DNA from: Gibbula magus
Lineage: Eukaryota; Mollusca; Gastropoda; Trochida; Trochidae
Reading direction: 5' to 3'
NCBI GenBank assembly: GCA_936450465.1
Contig: OW388296.1
Coordinates: 39,522,023 to 39,586,022, forward strand
Length of the DNA: 64,000 nucleotides
Positions 12,586 through 25,099 of the stretch are shown piece after piece (the stretch's first letter is position 1; every line of letters starts with the position of its first letter). The notes under the pieces were generated by a model, which did not search any database, was not told the origin of the DNA, and was given only the letters and a program-made list of their open reading frames with translations. A program made the translations under genes and the position numbers.

Positions 12586-12617
12586 CTGCAATATGGAGGG
12601 TACAGTCTTACATACAG

Positions 12618-12650
12618 GACACACACACACATATATATATATATATACAG
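12618..12650. repeat. CA/TA dinucleotide microsatellite
   Basis: ACACACACAC runs into TATATATATA. It lies inside the predicted 3'-UTR intron of the bHLH gene, near its acceptor. Confidence 0.9.
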
Positions 12651-12883
12651 TCTAAGTATTTGGTGAACAAGAAATTAGAGTTTGTAACACGTAAAAGCAA
12701 ATAAGTTAACCGGCATTTGTTCGATTCAAACTATTTAAAATCATTTAAATTCAAAAGAAATACCTTATACTAATATTGAATTAGGTAAAGACAAAGAGAA
12801 TTTCAGTTTGGTATTAGGGTTGTATACATGTTAATATGTCACTATATCTAATGAAAACATTAACTTGTGATGACTTACCCGCG

Positions 12884-13618
12884 TCATAGGTGGTAGACGA
12901 CTGCCCCTCTCTCGGGCGCGTGTGTGAGGGTCTGGTAGTGGGAGTGGTAGAACTGCGCAGGGTAGAGATGTTGGGGGTAGTGCTGCGAGTGTGTGGGATA
13001 GACGGTGGGGTGGACGGGAGGTGCCTGTGTGCTGCTACACACGAAGGGGGGACTGGAGTGGGCGTGGCTGTACATCATGTACCTGTAGTCATGGGACGGC
13101 ACGGACAGCGACTCGGGACACAGATCTTTCTCAGGGGTGTACATCTCACCCCCGTCTCCCTGGCGGTGCACGTCGGCCAGCGTCGGCAGTCGAGGGTCGA
13201 ACCCTGGCTGCGGTGGCATCGACTCTCGTATGATGCTATCCTGCTTCAAGATGTCGCCCAGACTCTTGATATAGCTGGCGGCCAGTCGGAGAGTCCTGAT
13301 CTTCGATATCCTCCTATTCCCAAGCTTGAAGTGTTCGGGGAGACAGTGTCGGAGTCGGTCCAGTGCGGTGTTGAGCTTCATCATTCGTTGTCTCTCCTGG
13401 GAGTTGGCTGTCACCCGCTTCTCCTCCTCCTCGTCCGGGCACATCTCCTTCCGCTTCCGTCCCCGCCTGCGGGTTACGTCATCTCTTGAGGAGGCTTCGG
13501 ACGAGTACCCGGCTTCTGTTTGAACGTCTCCTACTACATCGCTCTGATCCGATTCCCCAGGGTCCATAGCCAGAGACCACTTCCTGACGGCACTGTCACT
13601 GTTGAGAGCTGATGCCAT
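12884..13618 (-). CDS. Group A bHLH transcription factor, single coding exon
   Basis: A 244-aa nuclear DNA-binding protein that would dimerise with an E protein and bind CANNTG. The bHLH domain is at about residues 67-125: basic region KRVTANSQERQRM, helix 1 KLNTALDRLRHCLP, loop EHFKLGNR, helix 2 RISKIRTLRLAASYIKSLGD. It has the ER.R and SK..TLR.A..YI hallmarks of the atonal/neurogenin/Twist superfamily. RRRGRKRK just upstream is a likely nuclear localisation signal. The N-terminus is acidic and Ser-rich; the C-terminus is rich in His, Tyr and Pro (PTVYPTHSQHYPQHLYPAQF). The start at 13618 is preferred over the upstream in-frame ATG at 13717, because a TATA-like box at 13724-13731 would put the transcript start downstream of 13717. 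The closest resemblance by eye is neurogenin- or beta3/Olig-like, but the subfamily is unresolved, so no symbol is given. Confidence 0.85.
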   Translation of the reverse strand: MASALNSDSAVRKWSLAMDPGESDQSDVVGDVQTEAGYSSEASSRDDVTRRRGRKRKEMCPDEEEEKRVTANSQERQRMMKLNTALDRLRHCLPEHFKLGNRRISKIRTLRLAASYIKSLGDILKQDSIIRESMPPQPGFDPRLPTLADVHRQGDGGEMYTPEKDLCPESLSVPSHDYRYMMYSHAHSSPPFVCSSTQAPPVHPTVYPTHSQHYPQHLYPAQFYHSHYQTLTHAPERGAVVYHL

Positions 13619-13723
13619 GATAAAGTAATGGTATCTTTGAATCAGAGATATTGGACCTCTATTGTCAATGTATGAGTATAGGAGAAGTAGCGAGTTTGAA
13701 TGACTGTGACACACCATTGAGGT

Positions 13724-13731
13724 ATCTTATA
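13724..13731 (-). promoter_or_regulatory. TATA-like box TATAAGAT of the bHLH gene
   Basis: TATAAGAT on the minus strand lies about 105 bp upstream of the chosen ATG (13618). It predicts a transcript start near 13695-13700 and a short 5' UTR. An ATTGG (CCAAT on the plus strand) occurs at about 13763-13770. Confidence 0.45.
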
Positions 13732-13885
13732 CGGAGAAGAGACTTGGAGCGTCAAGGTGCTGACCAATGAGAGAGGTGCTACGAGTGATCAGGTACCATA
13801 TAGGTGCTAACCAGAACCCGGTGCCTTTATGACCCTTGTCCACTGTCCGTGATCTGGCCAGGTCAATAAAGTGTCTCCTGGACAC

Positions 13886-13902
13886 CATCTGGGAGACACG
13901 TG
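13886..13902. promoter_or_regulatory. Paired E-boxes CATCTG and CACGTG upstream of the bHLH gene
   Basis: CATCTG (13886-13891) and CACGTG (13897-13902) lie within 17 bp, about 150-170 bp upstream of the TATA-like box. Auto- or cross-regulation by bHLH factors is common among proneural-type genes. Here it is only inferred from the motifs. Confidence 0.35.
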
Positions 13903-14049
13903 TACCCACACAATGTACTCTCTGTACAGATACTTCAACTATTTGCTTAATAATTACTTTCTGTACAATAAGTTCCAAAGTTATACATATGACATTCTAT
14001 CTATTGCTCAATAATGGTTTATCAAAGTATTATGTGTACATTTGACTTG

Positions 14050-17000
14050 GCGCCGTAAGTTAAATACATGTACCTCAAATTATTAGAGTAGAATAAGAAT
14101 GATATGTAACTTCATTAATATGTCAATATGAAATCAACTGAAATATACTGAACAAGACTAGTAAAGAACCGGTACAGGAGAGTGAGGTTCATCTCACGGA
14201 CATTATGTCCATGTAGTTAGTTAGTGTGGGTTCCCTCCATGCCAAGTAACAATATATTACCAGTAAAATACCTCCACGGTCCATACATCATTGTGTCCAG
14301 TGTTATCCATCAACTAACGTTGCGTCTGTTCTTTTCGTGGTTGTTCTTTTGGGTATTGCCCATATTATGTTTGTTTCTTTTTGTGGGGGGTTTGGGGGTC
14401 ACGTGACAACGCAAACATGATTAGTTAATCATAATACTTTCGAAGTTGTACATGCCACGATTTCCATTCAATATTTCATCCATTAATGTAAATGCTTCCG
14501 TCTTGCTTTCCTATTTACACAACAGGCTTGTGTCAAAAATGTAATTGTGCCAATGTAATGGAAAATTATAATCAGACATTGTGTCCAGTCAGAAAAGGTA
14601 TACATTTCTTTGACAGTTCATATTTTAAACAAAACATAACTAGCTGAACAATTTTTTTTTCGCGGAGTCCACTTTGCTGTAAAACTTTCAATTATCTCAA
14701 ATTATTTATTTGGAATATGAATGTCAATTTACTTGAGACTTCAAGATGGGAGTGATTAATGCAAACACCTCTCCCGTCCTCTCTGTCGGTCTGCTTTATG
14801 ACTTTATCACTCGCTGCTGTGGTCCTACATCAAACAGATGCCGCTAATTACTAACAATAGCATTGGTAGTAGCATCGTCGATACATATGGTATTTATCTT
14901 CCATCTCGATTAAATGTTTACTTTTAATCATTATCATCTTATAATTCGATTGTTTATTATTGAAAAGGATACGTTGCGTAACTTTGTAACAAATGGAATT
15001 AATTACAGTTTCACTCTGAGTAGATGCATATATACACTGGTTGTGTGACGTATGCGTCCAGTGAACCTCATTATTTCCTTGTACACAAGTCAAGTCAAAG
15101 TATCATAATTATAACAACTTACATAGACTTACATGACTAAACAACAACAATTCATTCATATAAAGTATACACTATGTATGTATGCTGTATGCTGTATGCT
15201 GTATGCTGTATGCTGTATGCTGTATGCTGCCAGTAATGTAACTCTCGCCGTATGTTGTATTATCTTATGTTTACAATATGATTTTTTCTTCAAACCCTTG
15301 ACTTTAATTATGGAATGCCGAAAATACCCTAGAATAACGATTTAATGAATACAAGCATGTAAGAACAAAACATTTTAGAAGTTGTAACCTATGTGCAGTA
15401 TATTCAAAGAACAATTGATAAGTTGAGTTAAACATGCGATTATATAATGGGGGATGCATTTGGAGCAGTGAATAACTTTAAAAGAATCAAGGGCCGAGTT
15501 TTAACGAATCCTCTGCTCCGAATGGATTATCCATCTCATTCCATGTAGGACGTCACCATACTCGCAATTATGAATAGGTTGCACCCACCAAATGTTGTTT
15601 TTTGTTGTTTGTTTTTTTTGTCACAGATGTTATTATATTGCAAATATATATACTCGTCGGATATTGGAGGCCAAGCTGTAGATATGACATAGATTATTCC
15701 ATGCGCGTGCAGCGCAACTCTTCTGGGCGACTCGACGCGTACATGCAAGCTTACTCTGTGTTCTTCATGAACTCACACACTGCAGAACATGTTCATAGTC
15801 GAGATGTTTTATGATTCTATCCTAATACACGTCATCCTTGAAACATAGTAAGCTCTCTATCTATGATCCTCATCCTCATACCATGTTTCATGAAGAATGG
15901 TGTGTAAGCTCTATATTTAACTTCAAAACTTGACGCTCATGCTGGCTGCATGGTTCAGTGCAGAAGATCAACTGGAGTGGAACTGTCTTTCTGGTTTCAG
16001 ATATGAAATGCATTACCCAGTTTGGTTTAATTGTTGATAAAACTTCTACGAGGTTGTTTTCACGATGTTTCTGCCTCTTATTGTGAATGTTGAATGTTGA
16101 AAACAGCACTCAATAATAGGTATACATGTGTAGACATGTGAGAGAAGTAGTGTTGTGAGACGTGCCTGGTTCAGTCCTCTATACCTAGTGGCCAGTGAGT
16201 CCTATATTCCATGACTAATTGTATGTTAAGTACAAGGATTGTGATAGTGAGGAGTTCAAGATAACGCCATGCTGTGGCTAGAATCATACCGTCACTACAC
16301 TCAAACGAAGAAACCTTACTTATTTTCAATGGAGTAAAACACGAACAATGTCTTCAGAGAAAGTCGATTTTGAATGTCTTTGATAGGCACATACAGACAT
16401 ACTCCACATGTCATACATCACAGTATGATGCTTTATGTTAACATTTGTTCAAATACACTGTGGTGTGCTGAAATCGCAACAATGTTATTTGACCAGAAAC
16501 CTTTAAGACAAAAATAAATAAAATATAGAAATGTAATTACTGAAGATGTTGCCGACATAAATAACCTTGGACAGCAGCAGTTTAGTTCGCTTCTGAAGAC
16601 ATTATGTAACTCTGTTTCAGTCGTGTTTAACACTTGTGGTTTGAAATATCTTATAATTGTATGGTTACGTTTCTTGTGCTGTTGAGTGTACCGGTACTAC
16701 CAATGAATTGTCTCTCATATAGGTCTGATAAGGCGGATACATTATTTTTTATAAATGCAATGTTTTATAATGTCATTTTTGTATACCATTTAACAGCTCT
16801 TGACAGCGTAACATTTTTTTCTTTTGTATCCTTCATGAGTGGGCTGTATTCATGACATGACTCCACGAAATATCAGCTTCAAATATCAGGTCATTCCCTC
16901 ATTATAAGTAAAACGGAAAGCCTACATAACGAAAAGAGCTGGATCACAGCGACAATAAGAACCAATAACCAAATTTAGATAGGAAATTATGAGGACGCTA

Positions 17001-20000
17001 CTGTGAAGACGAAAAACAATACTGCAGTGAATATTCATTCATGCAAATCTGTATGCATGTGTAATTATGATGTTAAATCAGTTGCTCTTGGCGTTCGGCC
17101 ATTAACGAGGGCAGTAAAACAATTAACCAACTGTGAGAGCAACTCGCATTAATTAACACACCTTTCTTAATGGAAAGCAACAGCCTTTACAGCATAGCAT
17201 TAACATGTAGACCACACCGTAACTATACACTATAAAACTTTGTAATATACTCATTGATTAGTTTCAGAATGCAGATTAATTGCAGATAGTTTATGTACCT
17301 CCTCCTCCTCCTCCCCCTGCACTATGGCGGGTTTGTGGCAACCAGTCCGACCTCTCACCATAGATCCTTGGTAAAAGCTTTATTTCAGAAACTAAAAACA
17401 TTATTATCTCATAAGCTATAGAGATATCTGAATATGCGGAACGGACGTCATCGCTTGCAACTCTTATAAAAAATAATAAATCTGTGATGACACTGATGTT
17501 CGGTACAAGACTTTGAGTAACTATTGTACACATGAACATGTGCACGGGTGTGAGATGAAGGTGTTCCCCCAATATGTTGCCTCCACATGGGGGCGTGTCG
17601 CCCCTGACACGCTGATTCTACCTGCTTGTCTACCTGTAGTCGGTCACCCAGACCCCTTCAATTTTAAACGCCTTGGCAAGTCTACAACAAGACTTTAAAC
17701 TGAAAATGAGAACATCTTAGAGGCTCCTTTATATATTTTTTCAAATTTTGAAATTTTACACAGAAAATTCATTTCAGCGGCTAAATGTTCGACTTGTCTA
17801 CCCGCCTCTTCTCACAAAACTGACTCTTAGTAGTGCTTTCGATATACGAACATCTAATATACCTAACTCTGATGCAAGAAAATATATTACCTAAATAACA
17901 TTGATGTATGTATCATTCAGGATCAGTTTCTCTGTAGTAATTAAGTTAGAAGAAGAAAGAATAAGAATACCTTTTTAAAATGTTTTTTCTGTATTAGCTT
18001 GTTTTTTTAAAGCAAATTATCTTCATGTTTGATTCGAATCAATCGAGATTAAAACATCAAATTATAGATAATTTTATTCAGAAAATCCCGACACAGTCAA
18101 TTAGTCGAGATTTTTTAGAAAAATTACATGTAATGTTTAAGAGGAGATATTGTGTTTAGGGGTGATTTTTAACACTTGCTAACATTGCTTTTTGAACAAA
18201 AAAACGACTATAAGACGAATTCACATTTATCAGTTTGTGAAGGTGCCGAACGAAATGTTTTGAAAATGTATCAGTGTTACTCCGCAAACGATGTATACAT
18301 ACTTTGTTTAATTCTAACAATGATGATAAAATGCCTCATATCAATTCTTGACGTTTTTAAACAGAGACCCAGACAGCGACTAATACTTGTTGTGAAGCGT
18401 GTCCATTCTTCTTGGAGTCGGTGGACTTGCCGTTACTAATATTGAACTGGGCTTTACTAAATGCAGTGTACACCAAAAACGTTACGTTACATTTCGTGAA
18501 TGGCATATCCCAAATATTCTAAAACTGTTATTAATACAAACATTAAAATCATTTTATCATGTACATATGGCCTGAAAATCCAAATCCAAATTTAAATTTA
18601 ACCCCGAGCATACTTAATTTGTACCATAAATAATTCCGATTATATGTGGTCAGTTCGGGCTTTAAACAGCTTTAATCAACTTTACCCGTGACGCTCATGG
18701 CATAATCCGGGTATTCTGATATATAATAAATACTCATTCTCTCTAAAATGCATGTATCCATTACTGGTATATATTTAACTATACATGTTTTACAACATGT
18801 CTAGAAGCGGGAAGAAGCATTCATTAAACAAGATTCCAAGTGCATTGGTTGATTGAAACACTTTTGAATAGTCCTACACGTAAAGTGGCTTTTACGATTC
18901 ATCCAGTTTTATATCAATTGTTTTATTTATTATCAAATGGCATTAGAACATCTGAACATTAGGACTGTCTGTTCGCCTGTTGCTAACTTGCTAGCTGGTT
19001 GTGTGCGCAATTGTCGACCTATAACGAATTACGACACTCAATGGCCATTACCGCAGGTATGAGAATTACCTCCCCTGAACACTTTGGCATCCTGATTTAA
19101 CACGGTGCTACTGTGACGTATCCAATTTTCACGGTTGGTTGAATTGGGGGTATATCGTAAATTTGGAAGAACGTTCGCTGTTTAACACTGAGAGGTTCTC
19201 TTCAGGCTAAATTAGTTTATGGATTTCATTTCTTTGAAAGAAGATTTCTTATGATGCTTTATAAAGGAAGTGACACAATATGATTGCAGTCATATACTTA
19301 ATTCAGGTTCATTATCAAATGCTCAGTCACTGTCTGTTCAGTATATATAGAAGGCTAGTGTTGAAGCTTTGGATGACTGTCAGAACAAACAAAACTGACA
19401 ATAACTGCCATTTCATTAAAGCGAAAGTTGTGTATCCGCCTTTTTGTTTCCGTGCATTACATGAAATGATATGAAACGCTATATTGTTTATATCTTTAAT
19501 TCAACGATGAAACATAGGATATTGAAAAATAAAAAATAACAAATAAGTTATCATAAGAGTGATCAGCAATGTCTTAATAATAATGTAATGCCGTAGCCAA
19601 GTATTCCAGCTCGAAGCGCCGACGAATCGCTTCACTTTTCATTTTGTTTATCTACTGGCTGTGAAATTGTCAAATATTTGGTCACCAAAATGTTGCTGTT
19701 GTTCAACTGGATTATGTTATGATTATGAAGTATATATGTATCTCTCGTTGTTTCCATAAAATACCCAAATATAATCCTCCTTTAAATATATTTAGGTATA
19801 ATTCAAATTTCCGATGTACGATTAAATATTGGAAATTATTCATACACATAAGAATCGGGTGAAATGAAAGAACTGTTTTGTTTAGCAAGTGGGTGTTGAC
19901 TGTTGAGCCAGCTGATTCACGGGGTGACACGTAAACAAGCTGGCGGGAGATGTCTCGTGCCGGTCACTGGCGGGACAGTAGATAGTAGTGGCGTTTAACT

Positions 20001-20640
20001 TTGATTGACATTCGTGTATTTGTGCATATCTGCTGCCAACTCTATCATACATATCATATATATATTTACTTTATTAACACGTTTGGTTCTCTGTGATTGT
20101 TTCTGGTCTCCGATGTGTATATGTTCATATATTGTTCCCAACTTTCAGGGGTGGATACACTTTTGGGAGAAAGAGGCGGGTCCAAAATGCTCTCAGTGGG
20201 GTAAGAGAGAGATCCGACATAAACTCTCGCGGGTTTCTCTGTTTCTCTACATTCCCCAACCGCTTTTGCATCCGCCGCTGACATTCCACATTATTATATG
20301 TACGAGCTATTTGAATTATAACAACTATTATGACAACAAATTTAAAACTGAGTACTAACTACTTACCGTACTGTGAAGTACATATGTGTTGCGCAAGACG
20401 CTTAAAACAAACACTCTTTATACGCTAGCCTATATATTATTTATAAAAGATTCTCCAAGATGACTCAATTAATAAACTGATAGGCCAGTTTGGGAAAGGC
20501 TATCATAAGGTCATATTCAAAAACAAAATACTTGGAAAAGCAATTTCATATCTCTGATAAGGACCTAAAGATAAAAGCTTGAGATTCAAGAGTTTCATTA
20601 TGAAGAATAACTGTAGCTAAATTTACAGCTGCACCAAGAA
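14050..20640. other. Long intergenic region without recognised genes
   Basis: About 6.6 kb of AT-rich sequence. Only short frames (under 120 codons) with no recognisable domain, splice-phase partner or RNA gene were seen. Apart from the 7-bp repeat at ~15177 and a (CCT) run near 17300, nothing stands out. Distal enhancers of the bHLH gene could lie here, but none can be pointed to. Confidence 0.6.
15177..15229. repeat. 7-bp tandem repeat GTATGCT
   Basis: About seven tandem copies of GTATGCT. Confidence 0.9.
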
Positions 20641-20655
20641 CGTCTGTTCACCTAC

Positions 20656-22108
20656 TGGTGTACCCTAGTGTAAATATCATATTATTTTGTGTTGTCTGGT
20701 GTACCCTAGTGTAAATATCATATTATTTTGTGTTGTCTGGTGTATCCTAGTGTAAATATCATATTATTTTGTGTTGTCTGGTGTACCCTAGTGTAAATAT
20801 CATATTATTTTGTGTTGTCTGGTGTACCCTAGTGTGAATATCATATTATTTTGTGTTGTCTGGTGTACCCTAGTGTGAATATCATATTATTTTGTGTTGT
20901 CTGGTGTATCCTAGTGTGAATATCATATTATTTTGTGTTGTCTGGTGTATCCTAGTGTGAATATCATATTATTTTGTGTTGTCTGGTGTACCCTAGTGTG
21001 AATATCATATTATTTTGTGTTGTCAGGTGTACCCTAGTGTGAATATCATATTATTTTGCGTTGTCTGGTGTACCCTAGTGTTAATATCATATTATTTTGT
21101 GTTGTCTGGTGTATCCAAGTGTGAATATCATATTATTTTGTGTTGTCTGGTGTACCCTAGTGTAAATATCATATTATTTTGTGTTGTCTGGTGTACCCTA
21201 GTGTGAATATCATATTATTTTGTGTTGTCTGGTGTACCCTAGTGTGAATATCATATTATTTTGTGTTGTCTGGTGTATCCTAGTGTGAATATCATATTAT
21301 TTTGTGTTGTCTGGTGTATCCTAGTGTGAATATCATATTATTTTGTGTTGTCTGGTGTACCCTAGTGTGAATATCATATTACTTTGTGTTGTCAGGTGTA
21401 CCCTAGTGTGAATATCATATTATTTTGTGTTGTCTGGTGTATCCTAGTGTAAATATCATATTATTTTGTGTTGTCTGGTGTACCCTAGTGTAAATATCAT
21501 GTTATTTTGTGTTGTCTGGTGTACCCTAGTGTGAATATCATATTATTTTGTGTTGTCTGGTGTATCCTAGTGTAAATATCATGTTATTTTGTGTTGTTTG
21601 GTGTATCCTAGTGTAAATATAATATTATTGTGTGTTGTCTGGTGTATCCTAGTGTAAATATCATGTTATTTTGTGTTGTCTGGTGTACCCTAGTGTGAAT
21701 ATCATATTATTTTGTGTTGTCTGGTGTATCCTAGTGTAAATATCATGTTATTTTGTGTTGTCTGGTGTATCCTAGTGTAAATATAATATTATTGTGTGTT
21801 GTCTGGTGTATCCTAGTGTAAATATCATGTTATTTTGTGTTGTCTGGTGTATCCTAGTGTAAATATCATGTTATTTTGTGTTGTCTGGTGTATCCTAGTG
21901 TAAATATCATGTTATTTTGTGTTGTCTGGTGTATCCTAGTGTAAATATCAAGTTATTTTGTGTTGTCTGGTGTATCCTAGTGCAAAATATCATATTATTT
22001 AGTGTTGTCTGGTGTATCCTAGTGTAAATATCATATTATTTTGTGTTGTCTGGTGTATCCTAGTGTAAATATCATATTATTTTGTGTTGTCTGGTGTATC
22101 CTAGTGTA
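20656..22108. repeat. 41-bp minisatellite, ~35 copies
   Basis: The unit runs GGTGTACCCTAGTGTAAATA, TCATATTATTTTGTGTTGTC, T. Variants alternate at ACCC or ATCC, GTAA or GTGA, and CATATT or CATGTT, with the CATGTT type clustered in the right third. One copy (near 21982) has an extra base. No flanking gene suggests a seed. Confidence 0.95.
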
Positions 22109-22970
22109 TCGTTGCACGACAAAACGAAAACTACAATTAAGTGTTTTCACTTCAGGAGTGACAATTGAAAGTACCATAATCTAAATCAATATCCCACAGT
22201 TAACATTAAACGTTTTGACAGCGTTTGGGTGAAAATTGTTAAAGAATAACATGAACAATATGATTTGATTGTATGAATATAATGTGCATCTCCGATTATT
22301 TAAGAACAATATGCGTATTTGAGTGTATGAATATGCATATCTGATGTTTGATTGTATGAAGGTTATGTGAATATAGTGTGTGTACACATGATACAGATCT
22401 TAGCGTTGATACAATGTGTTTCTTTGGGTGGACACTAGTAATACAATTAGCATTGTATCCACAATGCAAATCCTCCACATTGCGAGGGATATGTTAAGAT
22501 ACACATATTTATGACAACCCAAGCAAATAAACAGAGTTCCAAAATTAATTTTAATGACACTGTTATTATCTACACGTTTTTTTCATATTTCAAAGAAAGA
22601 ACTGACCGAGAATGCGTGTACGGTTTAAGTTGCTCTATGAATGCATATGATTGCCACTGTGTGTGCTATGGCCTTAATAAAATGTGTTGATATGGATATA
22701 CACATAAGTATAAATATCTAGGAATCTCAGGTTCAATTAAACTCATCACTGTCGTATTTGGACTTTACAATTTGGGTATATGTATCATGACAAGTATTGT
22801 ATCATAGCAAATGTGTTATTATTAATCTATTTTAATACATTCTTGGGTGTATATGAAGTATATTCAGTAAGTGTGCTTTGACTTAAAGATGAATACCATT
22901 CAATCACGTTTTATAAGGTGTTTCTTCAAGTGTACAGTAATCATATATTGAAATGAGTTTTAAAATAATA
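22109..22970. other. AT-rich spacer with nothing recognised
   Basis: No gene or repeat recognised between the 41-bp array and the foldback at 22972. Confidence 0.55.
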
Positions 22971-22971
22971 A

Positions 22972-23154
22972 CTAACTTCGATTTCCTCCTACATGTTTCG
23001 TTTTCTTCTTCAGGGAGTTTTACATAAGGAGGTTTACAAAAGGAGATTTACATAAGGAGGTTTACATAATGAGGTTCACAGGGAGGTCACAATCACTGTA
23101 ATGTAAACCTCCCTGAAGAGTAAAACGAACCATGTAGGAGGAAGTCGAAGTTAG
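22972..23154. mobile_element. 183-bp foldback element
   Basis: The ends are CTAACTTCGATTTCCTCCTA and TAGGAGGAAGTCGAAGTTAG, inverted copies extending ~50 bp through CAGGGAGGTTTAC. The core repeats a short (T)AAGGAGGTTTACA motif. No clear target duplication was found. Confidence 0.7.
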
Positions 23155-23235
23155 ATATTCTTTTTAAATTCGTTTCAGTTTAAATACTCATGATATATCA
23201 GATATAGATATTTGTGTTTACATGCTGTTGAGATA

Positions 23236-25040
23236 TATATGTTGAGAAGTAGTTAGTCTAGTGTAGATTGGGAAGAGCTGGTCTAGTCTTGGATGAGAAG
23301 TAGCTGGTCTAGTCAAGTAGCTGGTCTAGTCTTGGATGAGAAGTAGCTTGTCTAGTTTATGTTGAGAAGTAGCTGGTCTAGTCAAGTAGCTGGTCTAGTC
23401 TTGGATGAGTAGTAGCTGGTCTAGTCAAGTATCTGGTCTAGTCTTGGATGAGAAGTAGCTGGTCTAGTCTATGTTGAGAAGTAGCTGGTCTAGTCTTGGA
23501 TGAGAAGTAGCGGGTCTAGTCAAGTAGCTGGTCTAGTCTATGTTGAGAAGTAGCTGGTCTAGTCTATGATGAGAAGTAGCTGGTCTAGTCTATGTTGAGA
23601 AGTAGCTGGTCTAGTCTATGTTGAGAAGTAGCTAGTCTAGTCTAGGTTGAGAAGTAGCTGGTCTAGTCTATGATGAGAAATAGCTGGTCTAGTCTATGTT
23701 GAGAAGTAGCTGGTCTAGTCTATGTTGAGAAGTAGCTGGTCTAGTCTAGGTTGAGAAGTAGCTGGTCTAGTCTAGGATGAGAAGTAGCTGGTCTAGTCTA
23801 GGTTGAGAAGTAGCTGGTCTAGTCTAGGATGAGAAGTAGCTGGTCTAGTCTTGGTTGAGAAGTAGCTGGTCTAGTCTATGTTGAGAAGTAGCTGGTCTAG
23901 TCTATGTTGAGAAGTAGCTGGTCTAGTCTAGGATGAGAAGTAACTGGTCTAGTCTTGGATGAGTAGTAGCTGGTCTAGTCTATGTTGAGTAGTAGCTGGT
24001 CTAGTCTAGGATGAGAAGTAACTGGTCTAGTCTTGGATGAGTAGTAGCTGGTCTAGTCTATGTTGAGAAGTAGCTGGTCTAGTCTATGTTGAGAAGTAGC
24101 TGGTCTAGTCTATGTTGAGAAGTAGCTGGTCTAGTCTAGGATGAGAAGTAACTGGTCTAGTCTTGGATGAGTAGTAGCTGGTCTAGTCTATGTTGAGTAG
24201 TAGCTGGTCTAGTCTAGGATGAGAAGTAACTGGTCTAGTCTAGGTTGAGAAGTAGCTGGTCTAGTCTATGTTGAGAAGTAGCTGGTCTAGTCTATGTTGA
24301 GAAGTAGCTGGTCTAGTCTATGTTGAGAAGTAGCTGGTCTAGTCTATGTTGAGTAGTAGCTGGTCTAGTCTAGGATGAGAAGTAACTGGTCTAGTCTAGG
24401 TTGAGAAGTAGCTGGTCTAGTCTATGTTGAGAAGTAGCTGGTCTAGTCTATGTTGAGAAGTAGCTGGTCTAGTCTATGTTGAGTAGTAGCTGGTCTAGTC
24501 TAGGATGAGAAGTAACTGGTCTAGTCTAGGTTGAGTAGTAGCTGGTCTAGTCTATGTTGAGTAGTAGCTGGTCTAGTCTAGGATGAGAAGTAACTGGTCT
24601 AGTCTATGTTGAGAAGTAGCTGGTCTAGTCTATGTTGAGAAGTAGCTGGTCTAGTCTATGTTGAGAAGTAGCTGGTCTAGTCTAGGATGAGAAGTAACTG
24701 GTCTAGTCTTGGATGAGTAGTAGCTGGTCTAGTCTATGTTGAGTAGTAGCTGGTCTAGTCTAGGATGAGAAGTAACTGGTCTAGTCTATGTTGAGAAGTA
24801 GCTGGTCTAGTCTATGTTGAGAAGTAGCTGGTCTAGTCTAGGATGAGAAGTAACTGGTCTAGTCTTGGATGAGAAGTAGCTGGTCTAGTCTATGTTGAGT
24901 AGTAGCTGGTCTAGTCTAGGATGAGAAGTAACTGGTCTAGTCTTGGATGAGTAGTAGATGGTCTAGTCTTGGATGAGAAGTAGCTGGTCTAGTCCAGGAT
25001 GAGAAGTAGCTGGTCTAGTCTATGTTGAGAAGTAGCTGCC
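23236..25040. repeat. 26-bp minisatellite, ~69 copies, overlapping the last cadherin exon
   Basis: The plus-strand unit is GAGAAGTAGCTGGTCTAGTC plus TATGTT, with variants TAGGAT, TTGGAT and TAGGTT in the last six bases and GAAGTAG or GAGTAGTAG forms. Some short units in the left part start with TCAAGTAGC. The right-hand end of the array enters the predicted last exon of the cadherin gene: its final codons and TAG stop (25022-25020) lie within the outermost unit. Confidence 0.95.
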
Positions 25041-25098
25041 CTCCTTGGTGGAGACCGGTGCGATTTGCGGATAGATATGACAGCCCTCACACTCCAGC
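25020..25098 (-). CDS. Cadherin gene exon 10: cytoplasmic tail and stop
   Basis: The acceptor TTATGCTTCCAG at 25099 joins phase 2 to exon 9 (AG+G, Arg). It encodes LECEGCHIYPQIAPVSTKEG then SYFST and TAG at 25022-25020. No catenin-binding motif is seen. The last six codons and the stop belong to the first unit of the 26-bp minisatellite, so the 3' UTR would begin as minisatellite. The exon is supported by acceptor, phase and clean frame only. Confidence 0.5.
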
Positions 25099-25099
25099 C

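Noticed and set aside
12890..13489. 199-codon plus-strand frame opposite the bHLH gene
   Set aside because: Shadow of the GC-rich bHLH exon; no domain and no coherent composition.
20005..20358. 117-codon plus-strand frame as a gene
   Set aside because: No domain, no consistent codon bias, no splice partners; AT-rich ends and Tyr/Ile-rich composition are typical of a chance frame.
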